DNA of 64,000 bases from NCBI GenBank assembly GCA_946699065.1, contig CAMPDV010001245.1, positions 1-64,000 on the forward strand, read 5' to 3'. Below, one piece after another: positions 35,812 to 46,269 of this stretch; position 1 is the stretch's first letter; every line of letters starts with the position of its first letter. Position numbers and translations under genes: made by a program. This DNA comes from Loxodes magnus (taxonomy: Eukaryota; Ciliophora; Karyorelictea; Loxodida; Loxodidae). The notes beneath the pieces are model-generated. The model was not told the origin of the DNA and ran no database searches. It saw only the letters and a program-made list of their open reading frames with translations.

Positions 35812-38690
35812 CGTCTAATCATAACTTCCCGATACGATGAACTCTGAATTACTGGATATAACCACAGCATATACATAATGTGTGTGACCACTCATGGTCT
35901 TACAGGTACCTGTCTTGACGTCCCATAGTCTCACCGTCTTATCATCACTTCCCGATACGATGAACTCTGAATCACTGGATATAGCCACAGCATATACAGA
36001 ATCTGTGTGACCACTCATGGTCTTACAGGTACCTGTCTTGACGTCCCATAGTCTCACCGTCTTATCATCACTTCCCGATACAATGAACTCTGAATCACTG
36101 GATATAGCCACAGCATATACATAACTAGTGTGACCACTCATGGTCTTACAGGTACCTGTCTTGACGTCCCATAGTCTCACCGTCTTATCATCACTTCCCG
36201 ATACGATGAACTCTGAATCACTGGATATAGCCACAGCATATACACAACTAGTGTGACCACTCATGGTCTTACAGGTACCTGTCTTGACGTCCCATAGTCT
36301 CACCGTCTTATCATCACTTCCCGATACGATGAACTCTGAATCACTGGATATAGCCATAGATCTTACATAACTAGTGTGACCACTCATGGTCTTACAGGTA
36401 CCTGTCTTGACGTCCCATAGTCTCACCGTCTTATCATCACTTCCCGATACGATGAACTCTGAATCACTGGATATAGACAAAGATCTTACATAACTAGTGT
36501 GACCACTCATGGTCTTACAGGTACCTGTCTTGACGTCCCATAGTCTCACCGTCTTATCAGAACTTCCCGATACGATGAACTCTGAATCACTGGATATAGC
36601 CACAGTATATACATAACTAGTGTGACCACTCATGGTCTTACAGGTACCTGTCTTGACGTCCCATAGTCTCACCGTCTTATCATCACTTCTCGATACGATG
36701 AACTCTGAATCACTGGATATAGCCACAGCATATACACAACTAGTGTGACCACTCATGGTCTTACAGGTACCTGTTTTGACGTCCCATAGTCTCACCGTAT
36801 TATCTCCACTTCCCGATACGATGAACTCTGAATCACTGGATATAGCCACATCATATACATAACTAGTGTGACCACTCATGGTCTTACAGGTACCTGTCTT
36901 GACGTCCCATTGTCTCACCGTATTATCATCACTTCCCGATACGATGAACTCTGAATCACTGGATATAGCCACAGCATATACAGAATCTGTGTGACCACTC
37001 ATGGTCTTACAGGTACCTGTCTTGACGTCCCATAGTCTCACCGTCTTATCAGAACTTCCCGATACGATGAACTCTGAATCACTGGATATAGCCACAGTAT
37101 ATACATAACTAGTGTGACCACTCATGGTCTTACAGGTACCTGTCTTGACGTCCCATAGTCTCACCGTCTTATCATCACTTCCCGATACGATGAACTCTGA
37201 ATCACTGGATATAGACACAGATCTTACATAACTAGTGTGACCACTCATGGTCTTACAGGTACCTGTCTTGACGTCCCATAGTCTCACCGTCTTATCTCCA
37301 CTTCCCGATACGATGAACTCTGAATCACTGGATATAGCCACAGCATATACAGAATCTGTGTGACCACTCATGGTCTTACAGGTACCTGTCTTGACGTCCC
37401 ATAGTCTCACCGTCTTATCAGAACTTCCCGATACGATGAACTCTGAATCACTGGATATAGACAAAGATCTTACATAACTAGTGTGACCACTCATGGTCTT
37501 ACAGGTACCTGTCTTGACGTCCCATAGTCTCACCGTATTATCATGACTTCCCGATACGATGAACTCTGAATCACTGGATATAGACACAGATCTTACATAA
37601 CTAGTGTGACCACTCATGGTCTTACAGGTACCTGTCTTGACGTCCCATAGTCTCACCGTATTATCTCTACTTCCCGATACGATGAACTCTGAATCACTGG
37701 ATATAGCCACAGATAATACAGAATCTGTGTGACCACTCATGGTCTTACAGGTACCTGTCTTGACGTCCCATAGTCTCACCGTATTATCTCCACTTCCCGA
37801 TACGATGAACTCTGAATCACTGGATATAGCCACATCATATACATAACTAGTGTGACCACTCATGGTCTTACAGGTACCTGTCTTGACGTCCCATTGTCTC
37901 ACCGTATTATCATCACTTCCCGATACGATGAACTCTGAATCACTGGATATAGCCACAGCATATACAGAATCTGTGTGACCACTCATGGTCTTACAGGTAC
38001 CTGTCTTGACGTCCCATAGTCTCACCGTCTTATCAGAACTTCCCGATACGATGAACTCTGAATCACTGGATATAGCCACAGTATATACATAACTAGTGTG
38101 ACCACTCATGGTCTTACAGGTACCTGTCTTGACGTCCCATAGTCTCACCGTCTTATCATCACTTCCCGATACGATGAACTCTGAATCACTGGATATAGAC
38201 ACAGATCTTACATAACTAGTGTGACCACTCATGGTCTTACAGGTACCTGTCTTGACGTCCCATAGTCTCACCGTCTTATCTCCACTTCCCGATACGATGA
38301 ACTCTGAATCACTGGATATAGCCACAGCATATACAGAATCTGTGTGACCACTCATGGTCTTACAGGTACCTGTCTTGACGTCCCATAGTCTCACCGTCTT
38401 ATCAGAACTTCCCGATACGATGAACTCTGAATCACTGGATATAGACAAAGATCTTACATAACTAGTGTGACCACTCATGGTCTTACAGGTACCTGTCTTG
38501 ACGTCCCATAGTCTCACCGTATTATCATGACTTCCCGATACGATGAACTCTGAATCACTGGATATAGACACAGATCTTACATAACTAGTGTGACCACTCA
38601 TGGTCTTACAGGTACCTGTCTTGACGTCCCATAGTCTCACCGTATTATCTCTACTTCCCGATACGATGAACTCTGAATCACTGGATATAG
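33366..38690 (-). repeat. Higher-order copies at 26-unit and 8-unit spacing
   Basis: Block 33,366-34,150 matches 36,564-37,348 at 26 units' distance (3,198 bases), including an Arg-23 unit and an AAG-to-AAA synonymous change in column 35. The segment from about 36,776 is itself doubled in direct tandem at 984 bases (8 units), so 36,776-37,760 matches 37,760-38,690. The 8-unit cycle contains one Gln-31 unit, one Asp-10 unit (YDVA), one GDK unit and one HDN unit in fixed order. The second copy diverges near 38,690, where LSVA is replaced by SCVYAVA. Confidence 0.8.
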
Positions 38691-38763
38691 CCACAGCATA
38701 TACACAACTAGTGTGACCACTCATGGTCTTACAGGTACCTGTCTTGACGTCCCATAGTCTCAC
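35815..38763 (-). CDS. WD40 open block, 24 blades
   Basis: An open frame of 982 codons made of 24 units. Most of it is two copies of an eight-blade cycle plus a third partial one. The lower-end stop stands in a unit of the type HYVYAVV with Asn for Asp in column 16 and SYD before the TAG; the same unit type carries stops at 28447, 30896, 38767, 43195 and 46270. An eight-blade cycle could form one closed propeller, but WD40 propellers are most often seven-bladed and nothing here marks propeller borders. Confidence 0.75.
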   Translation of the reverse strand: MRLWDVKTGTCKTMSGHTSCVYAVAISSDSEFIVSGSRDNTVRLWDVKTGTCKTMSGHTSYVRSVSISSDSEFIVSGSHDNTVRLWDVKTGTCKTMSGHTSYVRSLSISSDSEFIVSGSSDKTVRLWDVKTGTCKTMSGHTDSVYAVAISSDSEFIVSGSGDKTVRLWDVKTGTCKTMSGHTSYVRSVSISSDSEFIVSGSDDKTVRLWDVKTGTCKTMSGHTSYVYTVAISSDSEFIVSGSSDKTVRLWDVKTGTCKTMSGHTDSVYAVAISSDSEFIVSGSDDNTVRQWDVKTGTCKTMSGHTSYVYDVAISSDSEFIVSGSGDNTVRLWDVKTGTCKTMSGHTDSVLSVAISSDSEFIVSGSRDNTVRLWDVKTGTCKTMSGHTSYVRSVSISSDSEFIVSGSHDNTVRLWDVKTGTCKTMSGHTSYVRSLSISSDSEFIVSGSSDKTVRLWDVKTGTCKTMSGHTDSVYAVAISSDSEFIVSGSGDKTVRLWDVKTGTCKTMSGHTSYVRSVSISSDSEFIVSGSDDKTVRLWDVKTGTCKTMSGHTSYVYTVAISSDSEFIVSGSSDKTVRLWDVKTGTCKTMSGHTDSVYAVAISSDSEFIVSGSDDNTVRQWDVKTGTCKTMSGHTSYVYDVAISSDSEFIVSGSGDNTVRLWDVKTGTCKTMSGHTSCVYAVAISSDSEFIVSRSDDKTVRLWDVKTGTCKTMSGHTSYVYTVAISSDSEFIVSGSSDKTVRLWDVKTGTCKTMSGHTSYVRSLSISSDSEFIVSGSDDKTVRLWDVKTGTCKTMSGHTSYVRSMAISSDSEFIVSGSDDKTVRLWDVKTGTCKTMSGHTSCVYAVAISSDSEFIVSGSDDKTVRLWDVKTGTCKTMSGHTSYVYAVAISSDSEFIVSGSDDKTVRLWDVKTGTCKTMSGHTDSVYAVAISSDSEFIVSGSDDKTVRLWDVKTGTCKTMSGHTHYVYAVVISSNSEFIVSGSYD

Positions 38764-38766
38764 CGT

Positions 38767-39624
38767 CTAATCATAACTTCCCGATACGATGAACTCTGAA
38801 TTACTGGATATAACCACAGCATATACATAATGTGTGTGACCACTCATGGTCTTACAGGTACCTGTCTTGACGTCCCATAGTCTCACCGTATTATCTCTAC
38901 TTCCCGATACGATGAACTCTGAATCACTGGATATAGCCACAGCATATACAGAATCTGTGTGACCACTCATGGTCTTACAGGTACCTGTCTTGACGTCCCA
39001 TAGTCTCACCGTATAATCATAACTTCCCGATACGATGAACTCTGAATTACTGGATATAGCCACAGCATATACATAATGTGTGTGACCACTCATGGTCTTA
39101 CAGGTACCTGTCTTGACGTCCCATAGTCTCACCGTCTTATCATCACTTCCCGATACGATGAACTCTGAATCACTGGATATAGCCACAGTATATACATAAC
39201 TAGTGTGACCACTCATGGTCTTACAGGTACCTGTCTTGACGTCCCATAGTCTCACCGTCTTATCATCACTTCCCGATACAATGAACTCTGAATCACTGGA
39301 TATAGCCACAGCATATACATAATGTGTGTGACCACTCATGGTCTTACAGGTACCTGTCTTGACGTCCCATAGTCTCACCGTCTTATCATCACTTCCCGAT
39401 ACGATGAACTCTGAATCACTGGATATAGACACAGATCTTACATAACTAGTGTGACCACTCATGGTCTTACAGGTACCTGTCTTGACGTCCCATAGTCTCA
39501 CCGTCTTATCTCTACTTCCCGATACGATGAACTCTGAATCACTGGATATAGCCACAGCATATACATAACTAGTGTGACCACTCATGGTCTTACAGGTACC
39601 TGTCTTGACGTCCCATAGTCTCAC
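38767..39624 (-). CDS. WD40 open block, 7 blades
   Basis: A frame of 285 codons with seven units from stop to stop. One unit near 39,015 has Tyr (TAT) in column 27 (YDY), one base from the TAG found in its neighbours. Both the Tyr-27 unit and the bounding TAG units carry Asn for Asp in column 16, so they are close relatives. Units with HYVYAVA are over-represented. Seven blades would be the usual number for a closed propeller. Confidence 0.65.
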   Translation of the reverse strand: MRLWDVKTGTCKTMSGHTSYVYAVAISSDSEFIVSGSRDKTVRLWDVKTGTCKTMSGHTSYVRSVSISSDSEFIVSGSDDKTVRLWDVKTGTCKTMSGHTHYVYAVAISSDSEFIVSGSDDKTVRLWDVKTGTCKTMSGHTSYVYTVAISSDSEFIVSGSDDKTVRLWDVKTGTCKTMSGHTHYVYAVAISSNSEFIVSGSYDYTVRLWDVKTGTCKTMSGHTDSVYAVAISSDSEFIVSGSRDNTVRLWDVKTGTCKTMSGHTHYVYAVVISSNSEFIVSGSYD

Positions 39625-39627
39625 CGT

Positions 39628-40977
39628 CTAATCATAACTTCCCGATACGATGAACTCTGAATTACTGGATATAACCACAGCATATACACAACTAGTGTGA
39701 CCACTCATGGTCTTACAGGTACCTGTCTTGACGTCCCATAGTCTCACCGTCTTATCATGACTTCCCGATACGATGAACTCTGAATCACTGGATATAGCCA
39801 CAGCATATACATAACTAGTGTGACCACTCATGGTCTTACAGGTACCTGTCTTGACGTCCCATAGTCTCACCGTCTTATCATCACTTCCCGATACGATGAA
39901 CTCTGAATCACTGGATATAGCCACAGCATATACATAACTAGTGTGACCACTCATGGTCTTACAGGTACCTGTCTTGACGTCCCATAGTCTCACCGTATTA
40001 TCATCACTTCCCGATACGATGAACTCTGAATCACTGGATATAGCCACAGCATATACAGAATCTGTGTGACCACTCATGGTCTTACAGGTACCTGTCTTGA
40101 CGTCCCATAGTCTCACCGTATTATCATCACTTCCCGATACAATGAACTCTGAATCACTGGATATAGCCACAGCATATACACAACTAGTGTGACCACTCAT
40201 GGTCTTACAGGTACCTGTTTTGACGTCCCATAGTCTCACCGTATTATCTCCACTTCCCGATACGATGAACTCTGAATCACTGGATATAGCCACAGCATAT
40301 ACATAACTAGTGTGACCACTCATGGTCTTACAGGTACCTGTCTTGACGTCCCATAGTCTCACCGTCTTATCATCACTTCCCGATACAATGAACTCTGAAT
40401 CACTGGATATAGCCACAGCATATACAGAATCTGTGTGACCACTCATGGTCTTACAGGTACCTGTCTTGACGTCCCATAGTCTCACCGTCTTATCAGAACT
40501 TCCCGATACGATGAACTCTGAATCACTGGATATAGCCACAGTATATACATAACTAGTGTGACCACTCATGGTCTTACAGGTACCTGTCTTGACGTCCCAT
40601 AGTCTCACCGTCTTATCATCACTTCCCGATACAATGAACTCTGAATCACTGGATATAGCCACAGCATATACAGAATCTGTGTGACAACTCATGGTCTTAC
40701 AGGTACCTGTCTTGACGTCCCATAGTCTCACCGTCTTATCATCACTTCCCGATACGATGAACTCTGAATCACTGGATATAGACACAGATCTTACATAACT
40801 AGTGTGACCACTCATGGTCTTACAGGTACCTGTCTTGACGTCCCATAGTCTCACCGTATTATCTCCACTTCCCGATACGATGAACTCTGAATCACTGGAT
40901 ATAGCCACAGCATATACATAACTAGTGTGACCACTCATGGTCTTACAGGTACCTGTCTTGACGTCCCATAGTCTCAC
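39628..40977 (-). CDS. WD40 open block, 11 blades
   Basis: A frame of 449 codons between TAG 40981 (after SAD) and TAG 39628 (after SYD). Column 25 is mainly Asp and Gly, and column 27 is often Asn. One unit has Cys in column 3. The stop-bearing unit at 40981 is a distinct type with VCAVVIS at columns 8-14 (Cys in column 9), which recurs at 41965, 49591 and, without a stop, near 51,355. Confidence 0.65.
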   Translation of the reverse strand: MRLWDVKTGTCKTMSGHTSYVYAVAISSDSEFIVSGSGDNTVRLWDVKTGTCKTMSGHTSYVRSVSISSDSEFIVSGSDDKTVRLWDVKTGTCKTMSCHTDSVYAVAISSDSEFIVSGSDDKTVRLWDVKTGTCKTMSGHTSYVYTVAISSDSEFIVSGSSDKTVRLWDVKTGTCKTMSGHTDSVYAVAISSDSEFIVSGSDDKTVRLWDVKTGTCKTMSGHTSYVYAVAISSDSEFIVSGSGDNTVRLWDVKTGTCKTMSGHTSCVYAVAISSDSEFIVSGSDDNTVRLWDVKTGTCKTMSGHTDSVYAVAISSDSEFIVSGSDDNTVRLWDVKTGTCKTMSGHTSYVYAVAISSDSEFIVSGSDDKTVRLWDVKTGTCKTMSGHTSYVYAVAISSDSEFIVSGSHDKTVRLWDVKTGTCKTMSGHTSCVYAVVISSNSEFIVSGSYD

Positions 40978-40980
40978 CGT

Positions 40981-43191
40981 CTAATCTGCACTTCCCGATA
41001 CGATGAACTCTGAATCACTGGATATAACAACAGCACATACATAATGTGTGTGACCACTCATGGTCTTACAGGTACCTGTCTTGACGTCCCATAGTCTCAC
41101 CGTATTATCATCACTTCCCGATACAATGAACTCTGAATCACTGGATATAGCCACAGCATATACATAACTAGTGTGACCACTCATGGTCTTACAGGTACCT
41201 GTCTTGACGTCCCATAGTCTCACCGTCTTATCAGAACTTCCCGATACGATGAACTCTGAATTACTGGATATAGCCACAGTATATACATAACTAGTGTGAC
41301 CACTCATGGTCTTACAGGTACCTGTCTTGACGTCCCATAGTCTCACCGTCTTATCATCACTTCCCGATACAATGAACTCTGAATCACTGGATATAGCCAC
41401 AGCATATACATAACTAGTGTGACCACTCATGGTCTTACAGGTACCTGTCTTGACGTCCCATAGTCTCACCGTCTTATCATCACTTCCCGATACGATGAAC
41501 TCTGAATCACTGGATATAGCCACAGCATATACACAACTAGTGTGACCACTCATGGTCTTACAGGTACCTGTCTTGACGTCCCATAGTCTCACCGTCTTAT
41601 CAGAACTTCCCGATACGATGAACTCTGAATCACTGGATATAGCCACAGTATATACATAACTAGTGTGACCACTCATGGTCTTACAGGTACCTGTCTTGAC
41701 GTCCCATAGTCTCACCGTCTTATCATCACTTCCCGATACAATGAACTCTGAATCACTGGATATAGCCACAGCATATACAGAATCTGTGTGACAACTCATG
41801 GTCTTACAGGTACCTGTCTTGACGTCCCATAGTCTCACCGTCTAATCATAACTTCCCGATACGATGAACTCTGAATTACTGGATATAGACACAGATCTTA
41901 CATAACTAGTGTGACCACTCATGGTCTTACAGGTACCTGTCTTGACGTCCCATAGTCTCACCGTCTAATCTGCACTTCCCGATACGATGAACTCTGAATC
42001 ACTGGATATAACAACAGCACATACATAATGTGTGTGACCACTCATGGTCTTACAGGTACCTGTCTTGACGTCCCATAGTCTCACCGTATTATCATCACTT
42101 CCCGATACAATGAACTCTGAATCACTGGATATAGCCACAGCATATACATAACTAGTGTGACCACTCATGGTCTTACAGGTACCTGTCTTGACGTCCCATA
42201 GTCTCACCGTCTTATCATCACTTCCCGATACGATGAACTCTGAATCACTGGATATAGCCACAGCATATACAGAATCTGTGTGACCACTCATGGTCTTACA
42301 GGTACCTGTCTTGACGTCCCATAGTCTCACCGTCTTATCATGACTTCCCGATACGATGAACTCTGAATTACTGGATATAGCCACAGTATATACATAACTA
42401 GTGTGACCACTCATGGTCTTACAGGTACCTGTCTTGACGTCCCATAGTCTCACCGTCTTATCATCACTTCCCGATACAATGAACTCTGAATCACTGGATA
42501 TAGCCACAGCATATACATAACTAGTGTGACCACTCATGGTCTTACAGGTACCTGTCTTGACGTCCCATAGTCTCACCGTCTTATCATCACTTCCCGATAC
42601 GATGAACTCTGAATCACTGGATATAGCCACAGCATATACACAACTAGTGTGACCACTCATGGTCTTACAGGTACCTGTCTTGACGTCCCATAGTCTCACC
42701 GTCTTATCAGAACTTCCCGATACGATGAACTCTGAATCACTGGATATAGCCACAGTATATACATAACTAGTGTGACCACTCATGGTCTTACAGGTACCTG
42801 TCTTGACGTCCCATAGTCTCACCGTCTTATCATCACTTCCCGATACAATGAACTCTGAATCACTGGATATAGCCACAGCATATACAGAATCTGTGTGACA
42901 ACTCATGGTCTTACAGGTACCTGTCTTGACGTCCCATAGTCTCACCGTCTTATCATCACTTCCCGATACGATGAACTCTGAATCACTGGATATAGACACA
43001 GATCTTACATAACTAGTGTGACCACTCATGGTCTTACAGGTACCTGTCTTGACGTCCCATAGTCTCACCGTCTTATCTCTACTTCCCGATACGATGAACT
43101 CTGAATCACTGGATATAGCCACAGCATATACACAACTAGTGTGACCACTCATGGTCTTACAGGTACCTGTCTTGACGTCCCATAGTCTCAC
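40981..43191 (-). pseudogene. WD40 blocks of 7, 1 and 10 units split by TAG
   Basis: Column-27 TAGs at 40981, 41842 and 41965 divide this stretch, and one at 43195 closes it. The stops at 41842 and 41965 lie in adjacent units, leaving a single-blade piece of 40 codons between them. Open pieces are 285 codons (40981-41838) and 408 codons (41965-43191). The two pieces share a run of units in the same order, with Asn-16 and YTVA units and a Cys-3 unit followed by Asp-25, so one is a shifted copy of the other. The frame is continuous. Confidence 0.6.
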
Positions 43192-43194
43192 CGT

Positions 43195-44421
43195 CTAATC
43201 ATAACTTCCCGATACGATGAACTCTGAATTACTGGATATAACCACAGCATATACATAATGTGTGTGACCACTCATGGTCTTACAGGTACCTGTCTTGACG
43301 TCCCATAGTCTCACCGTATTATCTCTACTTCCCGATACGATGAACTCTGAATCACTGGATATAGCCACAGCATATACAGAATCTGTGTGACCACTCATGG
43401 TCTTACAGGTACCTGTCTTGACGTCCCATAGTCTCACCGTATAATCATAACTTCCCGATACGATGAACTCTGAATTACTGGATATAGCCACAGCATATAC
43501 ATAATGTGTGTGACCACTCATGGTCTTACAGGTACCTGTCTTGACGTCCCATAGTCTCACCGTCTTATCATCACTTCCCGATACGATGAACTCTGAATCA
43601 CTGGATATAGCCACAGCATATACAGAATCTGTGTGACCACTCATGGTCTTACAGGTACCTGTCTTGACGTCCCATAGTCTCACCGTCTTATCATGACTTC
43701 CCGATACGATGAACTCTGAATCACTGGATATAGCCACAGCATATACATAACTAGTGTGACCACTCATGGTCTTACAGGTACCTGTCTTGACGTCCCATAG
43801 TCTCACCGTCTTATCATCACTTCCCGATACAATGAACTCTGAATCACTGGATATAGCCACAGCATATACAGAATCTGTGTGACCACTCATGGTCTTACAG
43901 GTACCTGTCTTGACGTCCCATAGTCTCACCGTCTTATCAGAACTTCCCGATACGATGAACTCTGAATCACTGGATATAGCCACAGTATATACATAACTAG
44001 TGTGACCACTCATGGTCTTACAGGTACCTGTCTTGACGTCCCATAGTCTCACCGTCTTATCATCACTTCCCGATACAATGAACTCTGAATCACTGGATAT
44101 AGCCACAGCATATACAGAATCTGTGTGACAACTCATGGTCTTACAGGTACCTGTCTTGACGTCCCATAGTCTCACCGTCTTATCATCACTTCCCGATACG
44201 ATGAACTCTGAATCACTGGATATAGACACAGATCTTACATAACTAGTGTGACCACTCATGGTCTTACAGGTACCTGTCTTGACGTCCCATAGTCTCACCG
44301 TCTTATCTCTACTTCCCGATACGATGAACTCTGAATCACTGGATATAGCCACAGCATATACATAACTAGTGTGACCACTCATGGTCTTACAGGTACCTGT
44401 CTTGACGTCCCATAGTCTCAC
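43195..44421 (-). CDS. WD40 open block, 10 blades, copy 1
   Basis: A frame of 408 codons, identical in protein to 46270-47496. It has ten units, among them one Tyr-27 unit (YDY) near 43,440 and several Asp-25 units. Both bounding stops follow SYD in units with Asn-16 and VVIS at columns 11-14. Identity between copies over ten hypervariable units indicates recent duplication or gene conversion. Confidence 0.68.
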   Translation of the reverse strand: MRLWDVKTGTCKTMSGHTSYVYAVAISSDSEFIVSGSRDKTVRLWDVKTGTCKTMSGHTSYVRSVSISSDSEFIVSGSDDKTVRLWDVKTGTCKTMSCHTDSVYAVAISSDSEFIVSGSDDKTVRLWDVKTGTCKTMSGHTSYVYTVAISSDSEFIVSGSSDKTVRLWDVKTGTCKTMSGHTDSVYAVAISSDSEFIVSGSDDKTVRLWDVKTGTCKTMSGHTSYVYAVAISSDSEFIVSGSHDKTVRLWDVKTGTCKTMSGHTDSVYAVAISSDSEFIVSGSDDKTVRLWDVKTGTCKTMSGHTHYVYAVAISSNSEFIVSGSYDYTVRLWDVKTGTCKTMSGHTDSVYAVAISSDSEFIVSGSRDNTVRLWDVKTGTCKTMSGHTHYVYAVVISSNSEFIVSGSYD

Positions 44422-44424
44422 CGT

Positions 44425-46266
44425 CTAATCATAACTTCCCGATACGATGAACTCTGAATTACTGGATATAACCACAGCATATACACAACTAGTGTGACCA
44501 CTCATGGTCTTACAGGTACCTGTCTTGACGTCCCATAGTCTCACCGTCTTATCATGACTTCCCGATACGATGAACTCTGAATCACTGGATATAGCCACAG
44601 CATATACATAACTAGTGTGACCACTCATGGTCTTACAGGTACCTGTCTTGACGTCCCATAGTCTCACCGTCTTATCATCACTTCCCGATACGATGAACTC
44701 TGAATCACTGGATATAGCCACAGCATATACAGAATCTGTGTGACCACTCATGGTCTTACAGGTACCTGTCTTGACGTCCCATAGTCTCACCGTATTATCA
44801 TCACTTCCCGATACAATGAACTCTGAATCACTGGATATAGCCACAGCATATACATAACTAGTGTGACCACTCATGGTCTTACAGGTACCTGTCTTGACGT
44901 CCCATAGTCTCACCGTCTTATCATCACTTCCCGATACAATGAACTCTGAATCACTGGATATAGCCACAGCATATACATAACTAGTGTGACCACTCATGGT
45001 CTTACAGGTACCTGTCTTGACGTCCCATAGTCTCACCGTCTTATCATCACTTCCCGATACGATGAACTCTGAATCACTGGATATAGACACAGATCTTACA
45101 TAACTAGTGTGACCACTCATGGTCTTACAGGTACCTGTCTTGACGTCCCATAGTCTCACCGTCTTATCAGAACTTCCCGATACGATGAACTCTGAATCAC
45201 TGGATATAGCCACAGCATATACACAACTAGTGTGATCACTCATGGTCTTACAGGTACCTGTCTTGACGTCCCATTGTCTCACCGTATTATCTCCACTTCC
45301 CGATACGATGAACTCTGAATCACTGGATATAGCCACAGCATATACACAACTAGTGTGATCACTCATGGTCTTACAGGTACCTGTCTTGACGTCCCATAGT
45401 CTCACCGTCTTATCAGAACTTCCCGATACGATGAACTCTGAATTACTGGATATAGCCACAGTATATACATAACTAGTGTGACCACTCATGGTCTTACAGG
45501 TACCTGTCTTGACGTCCCATAGTCTCACCGTCTTATCATCACTTCCCGATACAATGAACTCTGAATCACTGGATATAGCCACAGCATATACATAACTAGT
45601 GTGACCACTCATGGTCTTACAGGTACCTGTCTTGACGTCCCATAGTCTCACCGTCTTATCATCACTTCCCGATACGATGAACTCTGAATCACTGGATATA
45701 GCCACAGCATATACACAACTAGTGTGACCACTCATGGTCTTACAGGTACCTGTCTTGACGTCCCATAGTCTCACCGTCTTATCAGAACTTCCCGATACGA
45801 TGAACTCTGAATCACTGGATATAGCCACAGTATATACATAACTAGTGTGACCACTCATGGTCTTACAGGTACCTGTCTTGACGTCCCATAGTCTCACCGT
45901 CTTATCATCACTTCCCGATACAATGAACTCTGAATCACTGGATATAGCCACAGCATATACAGAATCTGTGTGACAACTCATGGTCTTACAGGTACCTGTC
46001 TTGACGTCCCATAGTCTCACCGTCTTATCATCACTTCCCGATACGATGAACTCTGAATCACTGGATATAGACACAGATCTTACATAACTAGTGTGACCAC
46101 TCATGGTCTTACAGGTACCTGTCTTGACGTCCCATAGTCTCACCGTCTTATCTCTACTTCCCGATACGATGAACTCTGAATCACTGGATATAGCCACAGC
46201 ATATACACAACTAGTGTGACCACTCATGGTCTTACAGGTACCTGTCTTGACGTCCCATAGTCTCAC
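44425..46266 (-). CDS. WD40 open block, 15 blades
   Basis: A frame of 613 codons from TAG 46270 to TAG 44425. Near 45,250-45,400 it has a Gln-31 GDN unit flanked by Asp-3 units (MSDHT), an arrangement shared with 48,240-48,480. The upper part belongs to the 25-unit duplication; the lower part shares unit order with the 41,965-43,191 piece. No indel is present. Confidence 0.7.
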   Translation of the reverse strand: MRLWDVKTGTCKTMSGHTSCVYAVAISSDSEFIVSGSRDKTVRLWDVKTGTCKTMSGHTSYVRSVSISSDSEFIVSGSDDKTVRLWDVKTGTCKTMSCHTDSVYAVAISSDSEFIVSGSDDKTVRLWDVKTGTCKTMSGHTSYVYTVAISSDSEFIVSGSSDKTVRLWDVKTGTCKTMSGHTSCVYAVAISSDSEFIVSGSDDKTVRLWDVKTGTCKTMSGHTSYVYAVAISSDSEFIVSGSDDKTVRLWDVKTGTCKTMSGHTSYVYTVAISSNSEFIVSGSSDKTVRLWDVKTGTCKTMSDHTSCVYAVAISSDSEFIVSGSGDNTVRQWDVKTGTCKTMSDHTSCVYAVAISSDSEFIVSGSSDKTVRLWDVKTGTCKTMSGHTSYVRSVSISSDSEFIVSGSDDKTVRLWDVKTGTCKTMSGHTSYVYAVAISSDSEFIVSGSDDKTVRLWDVKTGTCKTMSGHTSYVYAVAISSDSEFIVSGSDDNTVRLWDVKTGTCKTMSGHTDSVYAVAISSDSEFIVSGSDDKTVRLWDVKTGTCKTMSGHTSYVYAVAISSDSEFIVSGSHDKTVRLWDVKTGTCKTMSGHTSCVYAVVISSNSEFIVSGSYD

Positions 46267-46269
46267 CGT

